Positions 21,583 to 33,412 are shown, numbered from the stretch's first letter. The stretch: 64,000 nt of DNA from Shinisaurus crocodilurus (GCA_021292165.1 CM037878.1:233211546-233275545), one strand, 5' to 3'. Program-made: numbers and translations. Notes: generated from the letters alone by a model not told the origin.

Positions 21583-22256
21583 GTGTACAGTTCTGATCAC
21601 TGCACCTGAAAAAGCATATATAAGATCATTTTATATATAGGAAAAAGGATAGAAAAAGGTAGAGCTGGAAAAGGTGGAGAAAAGGACAACCAGCTTGATC
21701 AAGGGGCTGCAGCAATTATCTAAGAGGAAAGGTTACAATGGGGGGGGGTTAGCATAGAAAAAAAGGTGAGTAAGTGGGGCATAATAAATGCCTTTAAAAT
21801 TATGCATGATGTGGAGAAAGTGGATAAAGAGCGTTTCCTCCCCACCATATAATACTAGATTCCAGTGGGGTCATCCAGTGAAGCTGAATAATGAGAGATT
21901 CAGGCGAGGCAAAAGGAATGACTTCTTTACAGAGCACAAAGTTAAATTATGGAATTTTTGGTTGCAAGATGTAGACTGGCTACGAAGATGGACGGCTTAA
22001 AAGGAGATTAAACAAATTCATGGAGGATAAAGCTATCAATGGCTATTATTATATTATTTCCAGTATCAGAGGCAATATGTCTCTGCATACCAGTTGCTGG
22101 GGAACATGAGAAGGAGGGTGCTATTGCACTCATGTCCTGCTTGTTGGCTTCCTCTGGGCATGTGGTTGGCCACTGTGGCTACAGCATGCTGGGCTAGATA
22201 GGGCTCTGATGTGATTCAGTAGGTCTTTTCTTTTCTTATGTTCTTATGATTTCCAT

Positions 22257-23891
22257 GGCAATTGTATGTATGTATGAAGGTACTCATGTACTTCCTGTTC
22301 ACATGCTATTTCTTGCATGCAAACACAGGCTGACATGACATTAGACCTCCCGTATCTAGGAAATTCAGCCGAAGCACATTCATGAACCCCTAGCTGGAAA
22401 CCTTAGGCCAAATTCTGCTCTGGATTTCATCACTCTGTGCAATGAGATAATTAGGTGTGAGACTGAGAAGCAAGCCCTTTGCTACAATCACCCCAAGCCT
22501 GTAGAGTGGCCTCCATCAGTCTTGGGATTTCGGAGGGCATTCAAAACGTAACTACTCTGAAAGGCTTTTGGTTGCAAAGGTCTCTTTTGCTACAGTGGAT
22601 TATGCTTTAGATTTTGTTATTTTTAACTAATGATTGTCTTTTAATTTTTATTCATTTATTACATTTTTATACTGCCCAATAGCTGAAGCTCTCTTGGTGG
22701 TTTAATTATTTTTAATGTATTGTTGCCCTGTTTTAAAATATTTATGTCAAGTGCTTTGAGCTTTGGAAAGTGGGAATACAAACACTTCAAAATAAAATAA
22801 ATATAAATAAGAAGGTATCAATAATGTGTATATGTGCTTATTTGTTTTCACATTTCTATTGCAACCGTTGTCCATGAAAATGTACCATTCTTTTATTTTG
22901 TAGGACCCACATGAATGGAACAGGAACTCCCTGTACCATAGCAAGCAAATATGATGGTGCTGTTGTGTGTTACTGCCATGTGTTTTTCTACATTCTAACT
23001 ATAACTTCATGATTGTCTTTTCATGTCAACACAATTACTGCAATGTAATAAAATAAAAATATTTTTTAGATGCTGGATTATGGAGCGCAGCCATTGTTGA
23101 CATTGCTCTTTGACCATGAAGAAGCTGTTGTTTACTGTGACTAGAGGGGGGTGGGTGTGAAAGACAGAGAATGAGAGAGCAGCTCTTCTCAGAATAGATA
23201 CTGATCGTCTATGGATATCTTCAGATGATTTTTTGAGAAATGCAAGTACCTGCTTGAACTCTCACAGTGGGTATTTCTCTATACAGTATTTCCTCTCTTC
23301 CTAAACAGTGCAATACAAGATAGTGTGCAACTCATTGCTTGTGTTGTTTATCAGGCATAGAAGGACCAATGTAGGGATGTGCAATTGCCCCAGGTGAGGC
23401 CCAGGACCAAGGTGAATATCTACACTTCGGAAATATTCAGGCTGCCTCAGAATCCAAGGTGGTCTGAGCTGAAGTGGGCTGCCTCTCAGGCTTGGAAGGA
23501 TTTTTTTTTTTTTTTTACTAGTTTAGCTATTTGTTTTGAATCTCCCCCATAAATGGAAAAAGTCAGGCAGATAAGAGTGGGGAGCCGGTAGAGGCAATTA
23601 ATAAACCAATCTATTTATTTATATACCGCTTTTCTATACAGTATGTTCAAAGCAGTTCACAACAAAGCATTATGAAAAACATATTAAAGCAAAGTCTCAA
23701 AACAATTTCATAACAGTTACATGTTATGTAAAATATTACTGTAAACATATCTATATCAATATTGTTATTGTAAAATATCAGTATCAAAACAAATAACTAA
23801 TAATTCCATAATCAACAAAAACGAAGTGAAACAACAACAAAGTGAAATACCCTCTGAACTTGCTAGTTAGACTAGCAGTAGAGTATGGCCT
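22257..23891. other. Stretch with decayed LINE tails, no gene
   Basis: Sequence at about 22430-22800 looks like the 3' end of an L2-type LINE (TTTATACTGCCCAATAGCTG, then a TAAA-rich end). At about 23607-23700 is another LINE or SINE tail on the minus strand (TATTTATATACCGC, AAAGCAGTTCACAACA). The rest is AT-rich with nothing recognised. Confidence 0.5.
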
Positions 23892-25127
23892 TTTCATAGA
23901 TAGATCATAGAGTTGGAAGGAGCCTACAAGGCTATCGAGTCCAACCCTCTGCTCAATGCAGGAAACTAGAGGAGGGCAGGGCCGGATTAAGATAGGGGCT
24001 ATTGGAGCGGTAGCTCCAGGCCCCTCCCCAAAAATAGGCCCACCAATAGGGACGCGCGGCGCCGGGGGAAATGAGGGTCACCTCGCTCAGAGCGAGGTGA
24101 CGTCGTCCAGTCGCTCACCTGTCCTGCCTGCGGGGCGTTGCCGGAGCGAGGCGAGCACGCCGAGCGGTTGCCATTTCCCACGCTCACGCTGAGGCTCTGT
24201 CTGAGCTAACTGGGCTGCTGCAAAACGCTTGCCTACCCCTGGTGTACTGTATACCGTCCTGAGCTCCTTGGAAGAAGGGTAGGATAAACTTTTTTCTTTC
24301 TTTCAAATAATTGGAGGTTATTATTGTGTTCTGCACCTTTAAATAAGACGGGATCGCGTTCTCTCCCTGTCCAAGTCTGCCTTTCATTTGGTCCAGATCC
24401 AGCAAAACCATAAAGCAAATGCTTAATTGTGACCGCAAATTGGAGAGGAATCTCATCTGCTTTCAATTAATTGTTGCATCCCTAGATGCAATTTACAAGG
24501 GTTACAACACCGGCTGTCTCCTCCCTCCTTTCTTCTCAAAGCCTTTTTCACGAGCTGGAGCTCCTCGAGCGAGGTGCGTGCGCCACGCCCTCCTCCTCCT
24601 CCTCCTCCTCTTCCTCCGCTTGGACGCGGGGGGGGCGGGGACCTGAGCATGCTCCCCAGAGCCGCCTCGCCCCGGAGCCTTTCTCGCCGCCGCCCTCCAA
24701 GTTTATCCATTTATGTCTCCCTCTCTTTTTGCCTCAGTTTCCCTCAATGTTTGTCCAGTTTCCCTGAGGGAAACCGAGGCAAAAAGGAAAGCAAGGCTGG
24801 CACAAAATGCCCCCCCTCACACGCAGACACTTCCGTTCTCTTTCTCCTGTTTCAGCTTCCCCCAAAGCACCTTCCTTCCTGCCTCAGTTTCCCTCAAAGT
24901 TTGCATACAGTTTCCCTCAAAGTTCGAGGGAAACAAGCAAAAAAGAAAGGCAGGCAGGCACAAAGTGGGTCCCCCCCCCTTCTATTCCCTTTCTCCTTCC
25001 ATTTCTGCCTCAGCTTCCTTCAAAGTACTCTCCCTCCTTCCCGGCATCTGCCTCAGTTTCCCTCAGAGTGCCCTCTTTCCTGCCTGCCCACCTGTTTCCC
25101 ATACAGGCGCTGCTGCCTTTTCACATT

Positions 25128-25311
25128 TATTTTATTTATTTATTTTACTTGTTATATTTATACCCCACCTTTTTTCCTGCAAGGAACCCAAGGCGACTTA
25201 CATAGTCATCCTCCTCCTCCTCCTCCTCCTCCTCCTCCTCCTCCTCCTCCTCCTCCTCCTCCTCTATTTTATCCTCACAACAACCCTGTGAGGTAGGTTA
25301 GGCTGAGAGTC
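25128..25311 (-). mobile_element. tRNA-derived SINE 3' part with expanded CCT run
   Basis: Minus-strand copy: (TAAA)n tail, TATAAATATAACAAG, CCTTGGGTTCCTTGCAGG, then the GGATAAAATAG body. The AGGAGGAGGA segment normally about 10 bp long is expanded here to about 19 units of CCT on the plus strand (25208-25264). The tRNA head is missing. Confidence 0.82.
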
Positions 25312-25527
25312 AGGGACTCTTTTATAATGTATTTCAGTTTACCCCACACAAAGCACTCACACACACAGAGCAGCCAGACAAAAGCAAAACACGCTTATAA
25401 TTTGTAGGTAGCCTTTTATAATGTATTTCAATTTTAGACAGCAAAAAAGGTAGTACATTCTTATTTTTTAAACCCACTTTTGCCATCGAAATAAAATTCC
25501 ATCCTCCATTTAATCATTATTTATTTA

Positions 25528-25875
25528 TTTATTTATTTATTGCATTTATACCCCGCTCTTCAGCCAGAAAAGGCTCTCAGAGCGGCTTACACAGATTAAT
25601 AATAAGACATTCCCTGCCCTCAGGCTCACAATCTAAAAGACATGACACAAAAGGAAAAGGGATTGGGAGGGAGGAGGAAGAATGCCAAACTCAGGCACCA
25701 ATAAAATGTTTGGCATTCTTCCTCCTCCCCCCCAATCCCTTTTCCTTTTGTGTCACGTCTTTTAGATTGTGAGCCTGAGGGTAGGGAATGTCTTATTATT
25801 ACCGGTAATCTGTGTAAACCGCTCTGAGAGCCTTTTCTGGCTGATGAGCGGGGTATAAATGGAATAAATAAATCA
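25528..25875. repeat. Inverted dimer of a LINE/SINE-type tail, about 2 x 165 bp
   Basis: Two copies of the same segment lie head to head. Both contain TTTATACCCCGCTC (or its inverse), CCAGAAAAGGCTCTCAGAGC, ACATTCCCTACCCTCAGGCT-type and CTTTTCCTTTTGTGTCA words, around a centre near 25700. A single related copy in plus orientation lies at 34627-34800. Confidence 0.8.
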
Positions 25876-26671
25876 TTAATTTCTACCCACTTTTGCCATC
25901 AAAATAACATTCCATCCTCCATTTAATCACTTGTTAACATTATAATTAATTTTTAATAACTTTCCATTTAAGAAAAAAAAAATCACCCCTATCAAGTGAA
26001 AAAAAATGACCCAGGTCCTTTTTTTTTACTTGATCCATTCGTTCTTTTTTTTTTAAAAAAAACTATAGTCCGGTCCCCCAACAGTCTGAGAGACAATGAA
26101 CTGGCCCCCTGTTTTAAAAGTTTGAGGACCCCTGTTGTAATCCTTACATCAACCCTGTAAGGCAGGTCAATAGCATTCTCTCCATACAGCACGTGGGGGG
26201 GGGCAGCTGAGTAAGAGCTCGGTTCGTGTACATTGTTGCCTAACAGTCTGCATAATTCCCGAAGGGGTGGGCTGTGTTAGTCTATTGCAGCAAGAACAAC
26301 AAGAGAGTCTTGTGGTACCCTAAAGACCAACACATTCATTCTGACATAAGCGTTCACGGACACTGCCCACTTCCATCAGGTTTTATTGAGTTAACAAGCT
26401 TATTGTTTACAAAAAAAGAAATATTTTCAATATGTTTCTGCTTTGGCACTTTAATGGTAATTAAAATATTTAATTTGTTTTAATATAAAATTGCGTCTTC
26501 ATTTTATTTATTTCCATAAAAAGGCCCACCAAAATCCTCAGCACCAGGCCCATAATGCTCTTAATCCGGCCCTGGAGGAGGGGTCTCCCATCCAAGTAAT
26601 AACCAGGCCTGACCCTGCTTAGCTTTCCACGCTCAGACAAGCTGAGCCAGCATAAGCCACAGGCCTGTTTT

Positions 26672-26895
26672 AAAGAGCTTCAGAGGGAAGCAGGGCCAGT
26701 TGTTAATCCCAAGTGTTATTAGAAACAGGATGAAACACTCTCTGGCCTGCATGACAACCAGTAGGTAGCAGAGCTCCACCCTCTGATGATGGTGGAAAAA
26801 GCAGCAGCCGAAAGGGCCTCTTTTGAAGCACTGCAGAGGGAGGCGGGGTCAATCCTGGATGTTAGTAAGAACAAGATGAAACACTCTCTGGCCTT
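26672..26895. repeat. Diverged tandem duplication, about 140-bp spacing
   Basis: The words CAGAGGGAAGCAGGGCCAG and CAGAGGGAGGCGGGGTCAA, and the exact word GATGAAACACTCTCTGGCC, occur twice in the same order (first block from about 26680, second from about 26820). No function is apparent. Confidence 0.65.
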
Positions 26896-26899
26896 GGCT

Positions 26900-29800
26900 C
26901 CATCCATACTGATTATTTGATAGCTGTTTCTTGTGCTGTTAAAGAAGTATTAAACAGTTACAGCCTGCTTAGTTGCAGGAACCCAGTAGGGTCAATTTGG
27001 AAGACATGCGCTCTGCAGGTAAAGATGGCTTTGTTGTAGCTTTGTTACTGACAGCTCTAGCACCCAATTAGGGTATGACTTTACTTAGCTTCCAGAACAA
27101 GGGCTCCTAGTGCAGCCAATCAAAAGGCATTGTTTAGCTGTTCCATCTTTTCCTCCTTAACAATTTTTTTTCCTCGTAAGAAAAAAAGATGGTAGATACA
27201 GTGGGGAAAAACAGGAATGGTATACATTGAAGATGACATCACCTGGACCCCTTGTAAAATTCTGGGAATGAGACATTAAGATCGCAAAATGAAAGCCGCA
27301 TCTGGAAGCACCCTGTGTTTTGGGCAGCAGGAGCCCCTGAAGAGGACCCAGCTTCACCGTCTTCTGGGTTCCACTGTCCTGTCCTATCTCGGCATAGCAC
27401 CGAGGGGAGACTGGGTTACAGCGGTGGTACTGTCTGGAAGGGCTGGATCACATCTGGTAATGCAACCTCACATCTGATGAGGCAAGGTCAGGTTAGCCAA
27501 TGCAAATTCCCAACAGGCAAAGCAATGCAAGACAGGATGAGGTGAGTCAAGGTCTGTCAGTACCATGGAGAGATCAGTGACAGGTGCTCACTGAAACTCA
27601 TCCATGAAGAGCAGTTGTTTCAGCAACATGCAGAGGTCTTCTGTAGGCAGGCTGGCTGGCCGGGTCCCCTCTGAGGAGCTTCTGTGTTTCTGAAAGGGCC
27701 ATTGCCAGATTCTGGAGCCACTGGCTCCTATGGCGTGGGGCCAATGAGGCCAGAGAACACGACACCCACTAGTGCTGGCTGCTCCTGTCTCCCCAGGCTC
27801 CCACCAGTATCCCACAATGGACATGTATGCATATACTGCACCCTGACTGGTCCAGAAGTACACCATCTGTGGCTCTACCTTCCACAATTCCTCCAGCACT
27901 TTCTCTTTGGCTGTCCGGTACAGTGGAGCACCACCCTCCTACTAAAGGTGGTGCATGCTGGCAGCTGAAAATAGGCAGCCACGAGTTCCACTGAGGGGGT
28001 GGGAACTTATACCTCTGCTGTGCCTTCTGCTCCTCCAATAAACAACCACTCTTAAAATAAAACCACAGTGTTGAGTTGGGTTCTCAGCTTGAAAATGAAG
28101 AGTTAGAAGGATCTAAGCCCTCTCTCTGCATGAAAGAACAGGTCAGGGGGAGGCAGGCTTTGGGGGCTTGACAAGCTGGCAGAAATTTTGCAGTAGTGCT
28201 TGGTGCACACTATAACATTCTCTCTCTGTGTGTAACACGGTCACACAACACACACACAATGAAGAACACAGACACAGAGTCTTTGCCACCAAATAGCATT
28301 TTGAGTTAACAGGTGTTTTCAAAGCCTCATATCTGCCTCCACCTCCATCAGGAGGAGACCATGCATGAGAAAGAGAGGTAGCAGACACTGCAGGAGGCAG
28401 CAAAGCATCTGAGAGATAGCAAAGCAAGAGAGAGATAGAACTGTGAGTTGGCTGAAGACTGCAGTCACCACATGTTGAGTCTTTGGAAGGGGCTGTGAAA
28501 GGATGGGCAGGGAGCCCCCAACTGATTCTTTTTCTGTGGATCTTTGGCCCCTGATAGAAGAAGGAGTCCCCACTCTGTTGGTTTTGTTTTTTTTAAAGAA
28601 ACCTTTCAAACTCCAAAAGTGCCTAACCCAAAAACAAGCCGCTGCACCTATTTGTCTGAAATTTGGTAAGCTTTAAGCCCTCAGAAGGGACTACTATGTC
28701 TGCAAAGTGCATCAAATTCTGCAAAAATAAATAAATGAAGAAATGATTTCCCATTATCATCAATGGGTGAAACCTCTGAGGCTTCAGAAATTGAGGTGAT
28801 AGAAGCCTCTGCCTCGGAGCCTAGGAAAAGTGTGATGTCAGCCTGAGTCTCCATGATGAGGCAGTCTCCTGTCTGAGACAACAAAGTAGATTCCAAGGCA
28901 CAAGTTCTACCAGTTGATCAACCCCTATTTTCACAATCACTTTGTTTTCCTGATCCTGAGGTCCTTATTAAAACTTTAGTAGATACTGTGGACCTATGTA
29001 GATCCCTTCTTTTCATTTTCCAGATTGGGGATGAAAACGACTATTGTTAAACTATGTTTGTGGATACTCTTCATTATTATTATGTTTTATATACCAGCCA
29101 TCTATGGGAAGTAAATCACATTGTGTCTGGGCAGAATTGTATACAGTAATCTGCAGTAATCTTTTTTACTGTGCAAGAAGAATTTTTTTGAAGAAACTGG
29201 TAGAGCTCGAGCATATGATTTTACAGTGGCTCCAATGTCAGCCTTTTCCTCTTTGTTCTCTTTGCTATTTTTGAACTATAAGCATAAATGGTAAGCTGGA
29301 ACAAAATGCAAGAACCCATCAATGTCTCATTTGCAGCATACCTGTAGGCATTCCAAGTAAGCATTTACAGCATTTTCCACATCTCATCCAGACTCCGCAT
29401 TGATTTCTTTTCTATGTGTATTATTATAGTTATTTTCACACCAGTAAATTCTTGTTTGTTTCTTCATAGTCCTTGGAATAACATCACAGTCAAGTGTTGG
29501 TTTCAGAACATAAAGGTTCAACTATGTAGCTCCCCTAGCAATAGTAAAATACTGTGTAGTAATAGATGTATTATCTTCATCAGTTAAGGTTACTTTTCCT
29601 GCTAAGAAGATTAGTACATTTGACTGAAAGGCTGAGAGCCATACTGGGAAACAGATTTTCACACAGACCTCACATACAATTACCTGTTTATATGTGAAAG
29701 TTATATTGAGATTTAGATCACAAAAGCAGTTCATATATCTGCATAGACCACTAAGGTGCAGAATTCATTCTCTGCACTAAAAATATTTTTATACTGACAA

Positions 29801-30099
29801 TTTTCATGAGTGCCAAGCCTTCACCATCCACACAATTGAATGGCTCAAAATGGAAAATTGGTAGCTGAGAAGCAACAAGTTATATAAGGTCAGTCACTGG
29901 TTTATGCTAAATGTTTCCTTCCTTTGCAGAAGTGATTCACCATATTTTCAGATCCTATTCAGATTGAGATTCAGATCAAATGCTGAAGTTTCCCAATGAG
30001 ACTTTCTAGTATTTGAGGAACCAATATCACTTGAATATTATAAAGACTTCCTGGGAGCTTTTGGATGGAAAATATATTAGTGATCCAGATCTCTATCTG
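26900..30099. other. Stretch without a supported gene; possible LTR-like segment at about 27280-28075
   Basis: At 28037-28042 an AATAAA signal followed by a second AATAAA-like site and a GTGTTGAGTTGG segment gives an LTR-like 3' end to moderately GC-rich sequence from about 27280. I found no TG...CA boundaries with a target duplication, so this is only a possibility. The remainder (28100-30099) is AT-rich with no recognised repeat or domain. Confidence 0.35.
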
Positions 30100-30705
30100 C
30101 ATCCAGTCCTGCATCCAGTCCTGAGTGCCACACTTTAAGAAGGATATAGAGAAATCGGAATGGGTTCAGAGAAGGCCAATGAAGATGTTCAGTGGTATGG
30201 AAAACAAGTCCAGTGAGAACAGTTGGTAGGAACTGGATAAGTTTGTGTATTGTATTGTATTATATTATATTGTGTTTGTATTTTTATATTAATGATACTT
30301 TTGGTTTTAAGATAATTGTTTTTATTCTGTTTTTCTTCTTGTTGTAAACTGCCCAGGGAGCCTTTTGGCTGATGGGCAGTGTAGAAATGTATTAAATAAA
30401 TAAATAAATAAATAAATAAAATAGAGAAGAATAAAGGTGGTGGGGACACACAAACACACACACAGTAACACTCTTCAAATATCTGCTGTCACATAGAATA
30501 GGGCAAAAATTTTTCTCTGCTGCCCCAGATGGCAGGACTAGATCTTAAGCTACAAGAGGGTAGATTTTGATTAAACATTAGGAGAAACGTCTTGAAGAAG
30601 CAGTTCAACAATGGAAGCAATTGCCTAGAGGTGTGGTGGGCAGGGGGTTGGACTGGATGGCTAAAAGACCCCTTCCATGTCTGTGATTTTATGATCTTAG
30701 ATGCA
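30100..30705 (+). mobile_element. Diverged CR1 fragment split by another repeat tail
   Basis: The left part carries GGGTTCAGAGAAGGCCAATGA. The right part, from about 30421, carries CR1-like ATGGCAGGACTAGATCTTAAG, GGTTGGACTGGATGGCTAAA and the tail TGTGATTTTATGATCTT. Between them (about 30235-30420) is a tail with ACTGCCCAGGGAGCCTTTTG and (AAAT)n. No intact coding remains. Confidence 0.7.
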
Positions 30706-31719
30706 ATTGCACACCATTAGAGCAACATGTTATGGGGTCAGTGATACCATATCCACCTTGACATTGCTATATTGCAGCAGAAGCAAAGGAAACCAACAAT
30801 ACAGCACCAGAAAAATATAATGTTGTACCAACAGCCAGTGTTAAAACAGTTCTTGGAGCCAGCGCAGTGACACAATTCATGGCATCAGTCTGGCAGAAGA
30901 GTCAATTTATGCAATCTTAGGAGGTTTGGCCAATCCACAGATCTGCAGCATACATTTAAAGACAAATGCTACACAAGTTGTCTTCTTAGGGTCGTAGTCT
31001 GTACCTCATCATTTCTGCATTTCAGGGATGGGTAAACATGTTCAGTACCAATGGCCATAATTAGGAGTGAAATGAAACACTCACCCAATTGGCTATTCCA
31101 AATTGGCAAATTGGGACTGGCCATTTAAAGAGTCACAGTTAGACCCCCAGGATATTTGTGCAGGGAAATAATGTTTACAATTGCAATGGGATGGGGTTTC
31201 TTACCTATCTGTTTTCTTGCCGCCACTACCATTCTTCCGTTCCGGAGGCAATCTGGGAAGGAAGAATGCCAGTAGCTGCTCTGCCACTGCCAATGTGTTG
31301 CTGAAGCCACTAAGAAAGCCAGCAGCTTTAAGAAGTATTTTAGAAAAGAAAAGAAAAAAGGGAGGACGGTAAGAAGCCTCCCCACAACAACTGTAAACTC
31401 TTCCCTCCTGCCACGAAATTGTTTCAGGCTGCTGTTCCTTTTCTCTTTTTGCTTCATTTTGTGGCTTCACTCTGAAATGTCCACCCAAAATCAGGTACAC
31501 CCTAAAAATAAAATGAAAGAAAACCCCTAGGATACATGAAAAATATATAATGAAACAAGAGGTCAACGGTTTCATTATATATATTCAGTTCAGTTACATA
31601 TAAAATGTGCATAAAATATGTTGTTGGTTATTTTATTTTCTGACTGTGTGACATACCTGGAACAACACAATTTGCTGATTCGCTAATGGCTTAAATGGTA
31701 CATTATTTTTTGAGATGGC
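30706..31719. other. Stretch without a gene
   Basis: The minus-strand frames at 31125-31575 are Lys/Phe/Leu-rich with no known domain and overlap each other. I treat them as chance frames. Confidence 0.45.
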
Positions 31720-32160
31720 CAGAGCGATCTTATGCCCCCTAGACAGGGTCTAGAGGACCACAGGATAATTTGGAGTCCCGGCTCCAAAGTTGGAAAAGAA
31801 ATCCAACTTTGGAGCTGGGGATTCAGGCTCTGATACTCCCCCTCCCCCATGCAGCCGGCATGGAAAGAACCACGTTGGCTGTGTCTCCAAGGTCATGTCC
31901 AACCTTAGAGAAGGGGTGAAGGCGTTCTGTGGGGCAGGGAGGGGAGGAGACTAAGTCTGCAAGGATACAACATATCCTGGCGGCACTCCAGCCTCTTTCC
32001 CTCCCCGTCTGAAGTGCCTCAGCTAGGCAGCTGGAATAGGCTGTCTAGCTGATTTGCAGGGTGGGAGCAGCGTGGGGGCGTACATAGCCTCTGCATTCCT
32101 CCTGCCCTGCACAGGATCTAAGTTTGGAGGGTTACGGGCATCCCCATTGGATTGCACCCT
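31720..32160 (-). mobile_element. Unnamed interspersed repeat (family R1), copy 3
   Basis: Minus-strand copy with the best-preserved ends: start AGGGTGCAATCCAATGGGGA, end CCCTGTCTAGGGGGCATAAG followed by ATCGCTCTG. It has the internal AGCTAGACAGCC segment and the GGTTCTTTCCATGCCGGCTG block shared with the other copies. It also shows a short inverted pair around CCAACTTTGGAGC. Confidence 0.68.
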
Positions 32161-33008
32161 TATAGAATTATTCCAAAGAGTCTGTATACCACAATCAGAT
32201 GCTATTTTATTTCCAGGACTCAGGAATGTTTCAACCATTATATAAAGTACACACACTACAAATGTGGGTTTTAACAATGCATATATGACATGGGTATGCA
32301 CATCAGGAACCTAGGATTGGCCATGACTCCCCATTATGTGTGTACACATGATAAAAATGGAAAGTATGTGTTTCCCACTATGTAACATATGGTGTTCAGT
32401 TTCTACTGCAGACTTTCATCTCTGGGCTTAACAAAATGGAAGATCAAATGTATAATTGAAGGAAACTTCTCACTGAGCAGCAGTGGAAAGCGCCCCTTCT
32501 TTTCCACAGTAAAGCCTATGCGGAGGTAGAGATTTCAGGGACCTGAGGAAAATACCTCACTTGGCAAGCATTCTGGGTAGACACAGCTCAAAAGTCTCAT
32601 GAAGCCCTGGATTTGGGCCCAGCAATTTCATGAAACTTTCGGAAAGAGGAGGTGATAGAGCCTGCATAAGGGCTTGAAGTGAGGTATTTTACTACAACAC
32701 ACCCACTGGGGTAAAGGTACAGAATGGGTTAAGCTGGTTACCCTTTACAGAAACCAGTAAGATTTTTTAAATGCTAGCCTTGATTGACTGTAGGATGGAT
32801 AGTTTTCTTGTCTTCCCAGTGATGTTCCTTCTCCCTAGTGTGGATTGTGATTTTTGACTTGGTTGGTTTGTTTCAATTGTTCCTAAACTGGTCACAATGG
32901 GTTTTCAAGGGTTTCATCATTGCCCACCTGGGTTTTCATGAAGTAGTCCCTCACCACTGGAAAAGCTGCACTGGCTGACATTGCGCAGACACAGTGGTGG
33001 CAAAGAAG
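32161..33008. other. Stretch without a gene
   Basis: No recognised repeat or coding frame. A GTGAGGTATTTTACTAC segment at 32680 approximately inverts GGAAAATACCTCACTTGG at about 32547, hinting at a small decayed foldback element. Confidence 0.4.
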
Positions 33009-33010
33009 TA

Positions 33011-33369
33011 CCGTATTTTTCGCTCCATAAGACACACTTCCCCCCCCCCAAAAAAAACTAGGTGGAAATGTCTGTGCGTCCTATGGAGCGAATACAGTAA
33101 AAAAATTTCTATTTATTTATTTATTCATTTTACTTTCCTCTGCTGGTCCGGAAGAGCGGAGGACTCCTGGGCAGGGCGGGGGAAGCCCCCGCCTCTCAGC
33201 TGATTCCTGCGGAACAGCTGATTTTAAAAAAAATTATTATTATTATTACTATTATTTATTTATTTATTTTACTTTCCTCTGCTGGTCCGGAAGAGTGGAG
33301 GACTCCTGGGCAGGGCAGGGGAAGCCCCCGCCTCTCAGCTGATTCCCCATGGAACAGCTGATTTAAAAA

Positions 33370-33412
<43 letters not shown>

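Larger units (their letters stand above)
20815..22256 (+). mobile_element. CR1 LINE 3' part, interrupted twice
   Basis: Segments 20815-21012, 21417-21450 and 21583-22256 join into one CR1 3' region. They contain the family's C-terminal coding remnants (CAGCTGTGAAAAAGGCAAATTCCATG type words, AATTATGCATGATGTGGAGA, GCTATCAATGGCTA) and end in the TTCTTATGTTCTTATGAT tail. It is interrupted by a second CR1 (21013-21416) and a hAT MITE (21451-21582). All coding is broken by stops and indels. Confidence 0.8.
23977..26574. mobile_element. hAT DNA transposon, 2598 bp, with exact 8-bp target duplication, no intact transposase
   Basis: Termini are CAGGGCCGGATTAAG and its exact inverse CTTAATCCGGCCCTG. 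Further in, GGCCCACCA pairs roughly with its counterpart. Flanks are GAGGAGGG at 23969-23976 and 26575-26582. The interior is a patchwork: a CpG-rich left part with an 11-bp-arm hairpin (24077-24101), a CT/CCT-rich block, a tRNA-SINE with a long CCT run, an inverted dimer (25528-25875) and, near 26060-26125, what looks like one end of another hAT element (TTTGAGGACCCCTG). The 240-codon frame at 24574-25296 is low-complexity Pro/Ser/Leu, not a transposase. I see no BED finger or hAT dimerisation region. Confidence 0.87.
23892..26672 (-). mobile_element. 5S rRNA-derived SINE split by a hAT transposon
   Basis: Minus-strand SINE halves lie at 26583-26672 (5S head: GGAAAGCTAAGCAGGGTC, CCTGGTTATTACTTGGATG) and 23892-23968 (CR1-like tail). 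Joining them restores the same element seen at 5651-5827. The break carries the hAT element and its 8-bp duplication, so the SINE is the older insertion. Confidence 0.85.

Noticed and set aside
24574..25296. 240-codon plus-strand frame
   Set aside because: Pro/Leu/Ser-rich low-complexity translation of CT- and CCT-rich DNA running through a SINE and a microsatellite; no domain.
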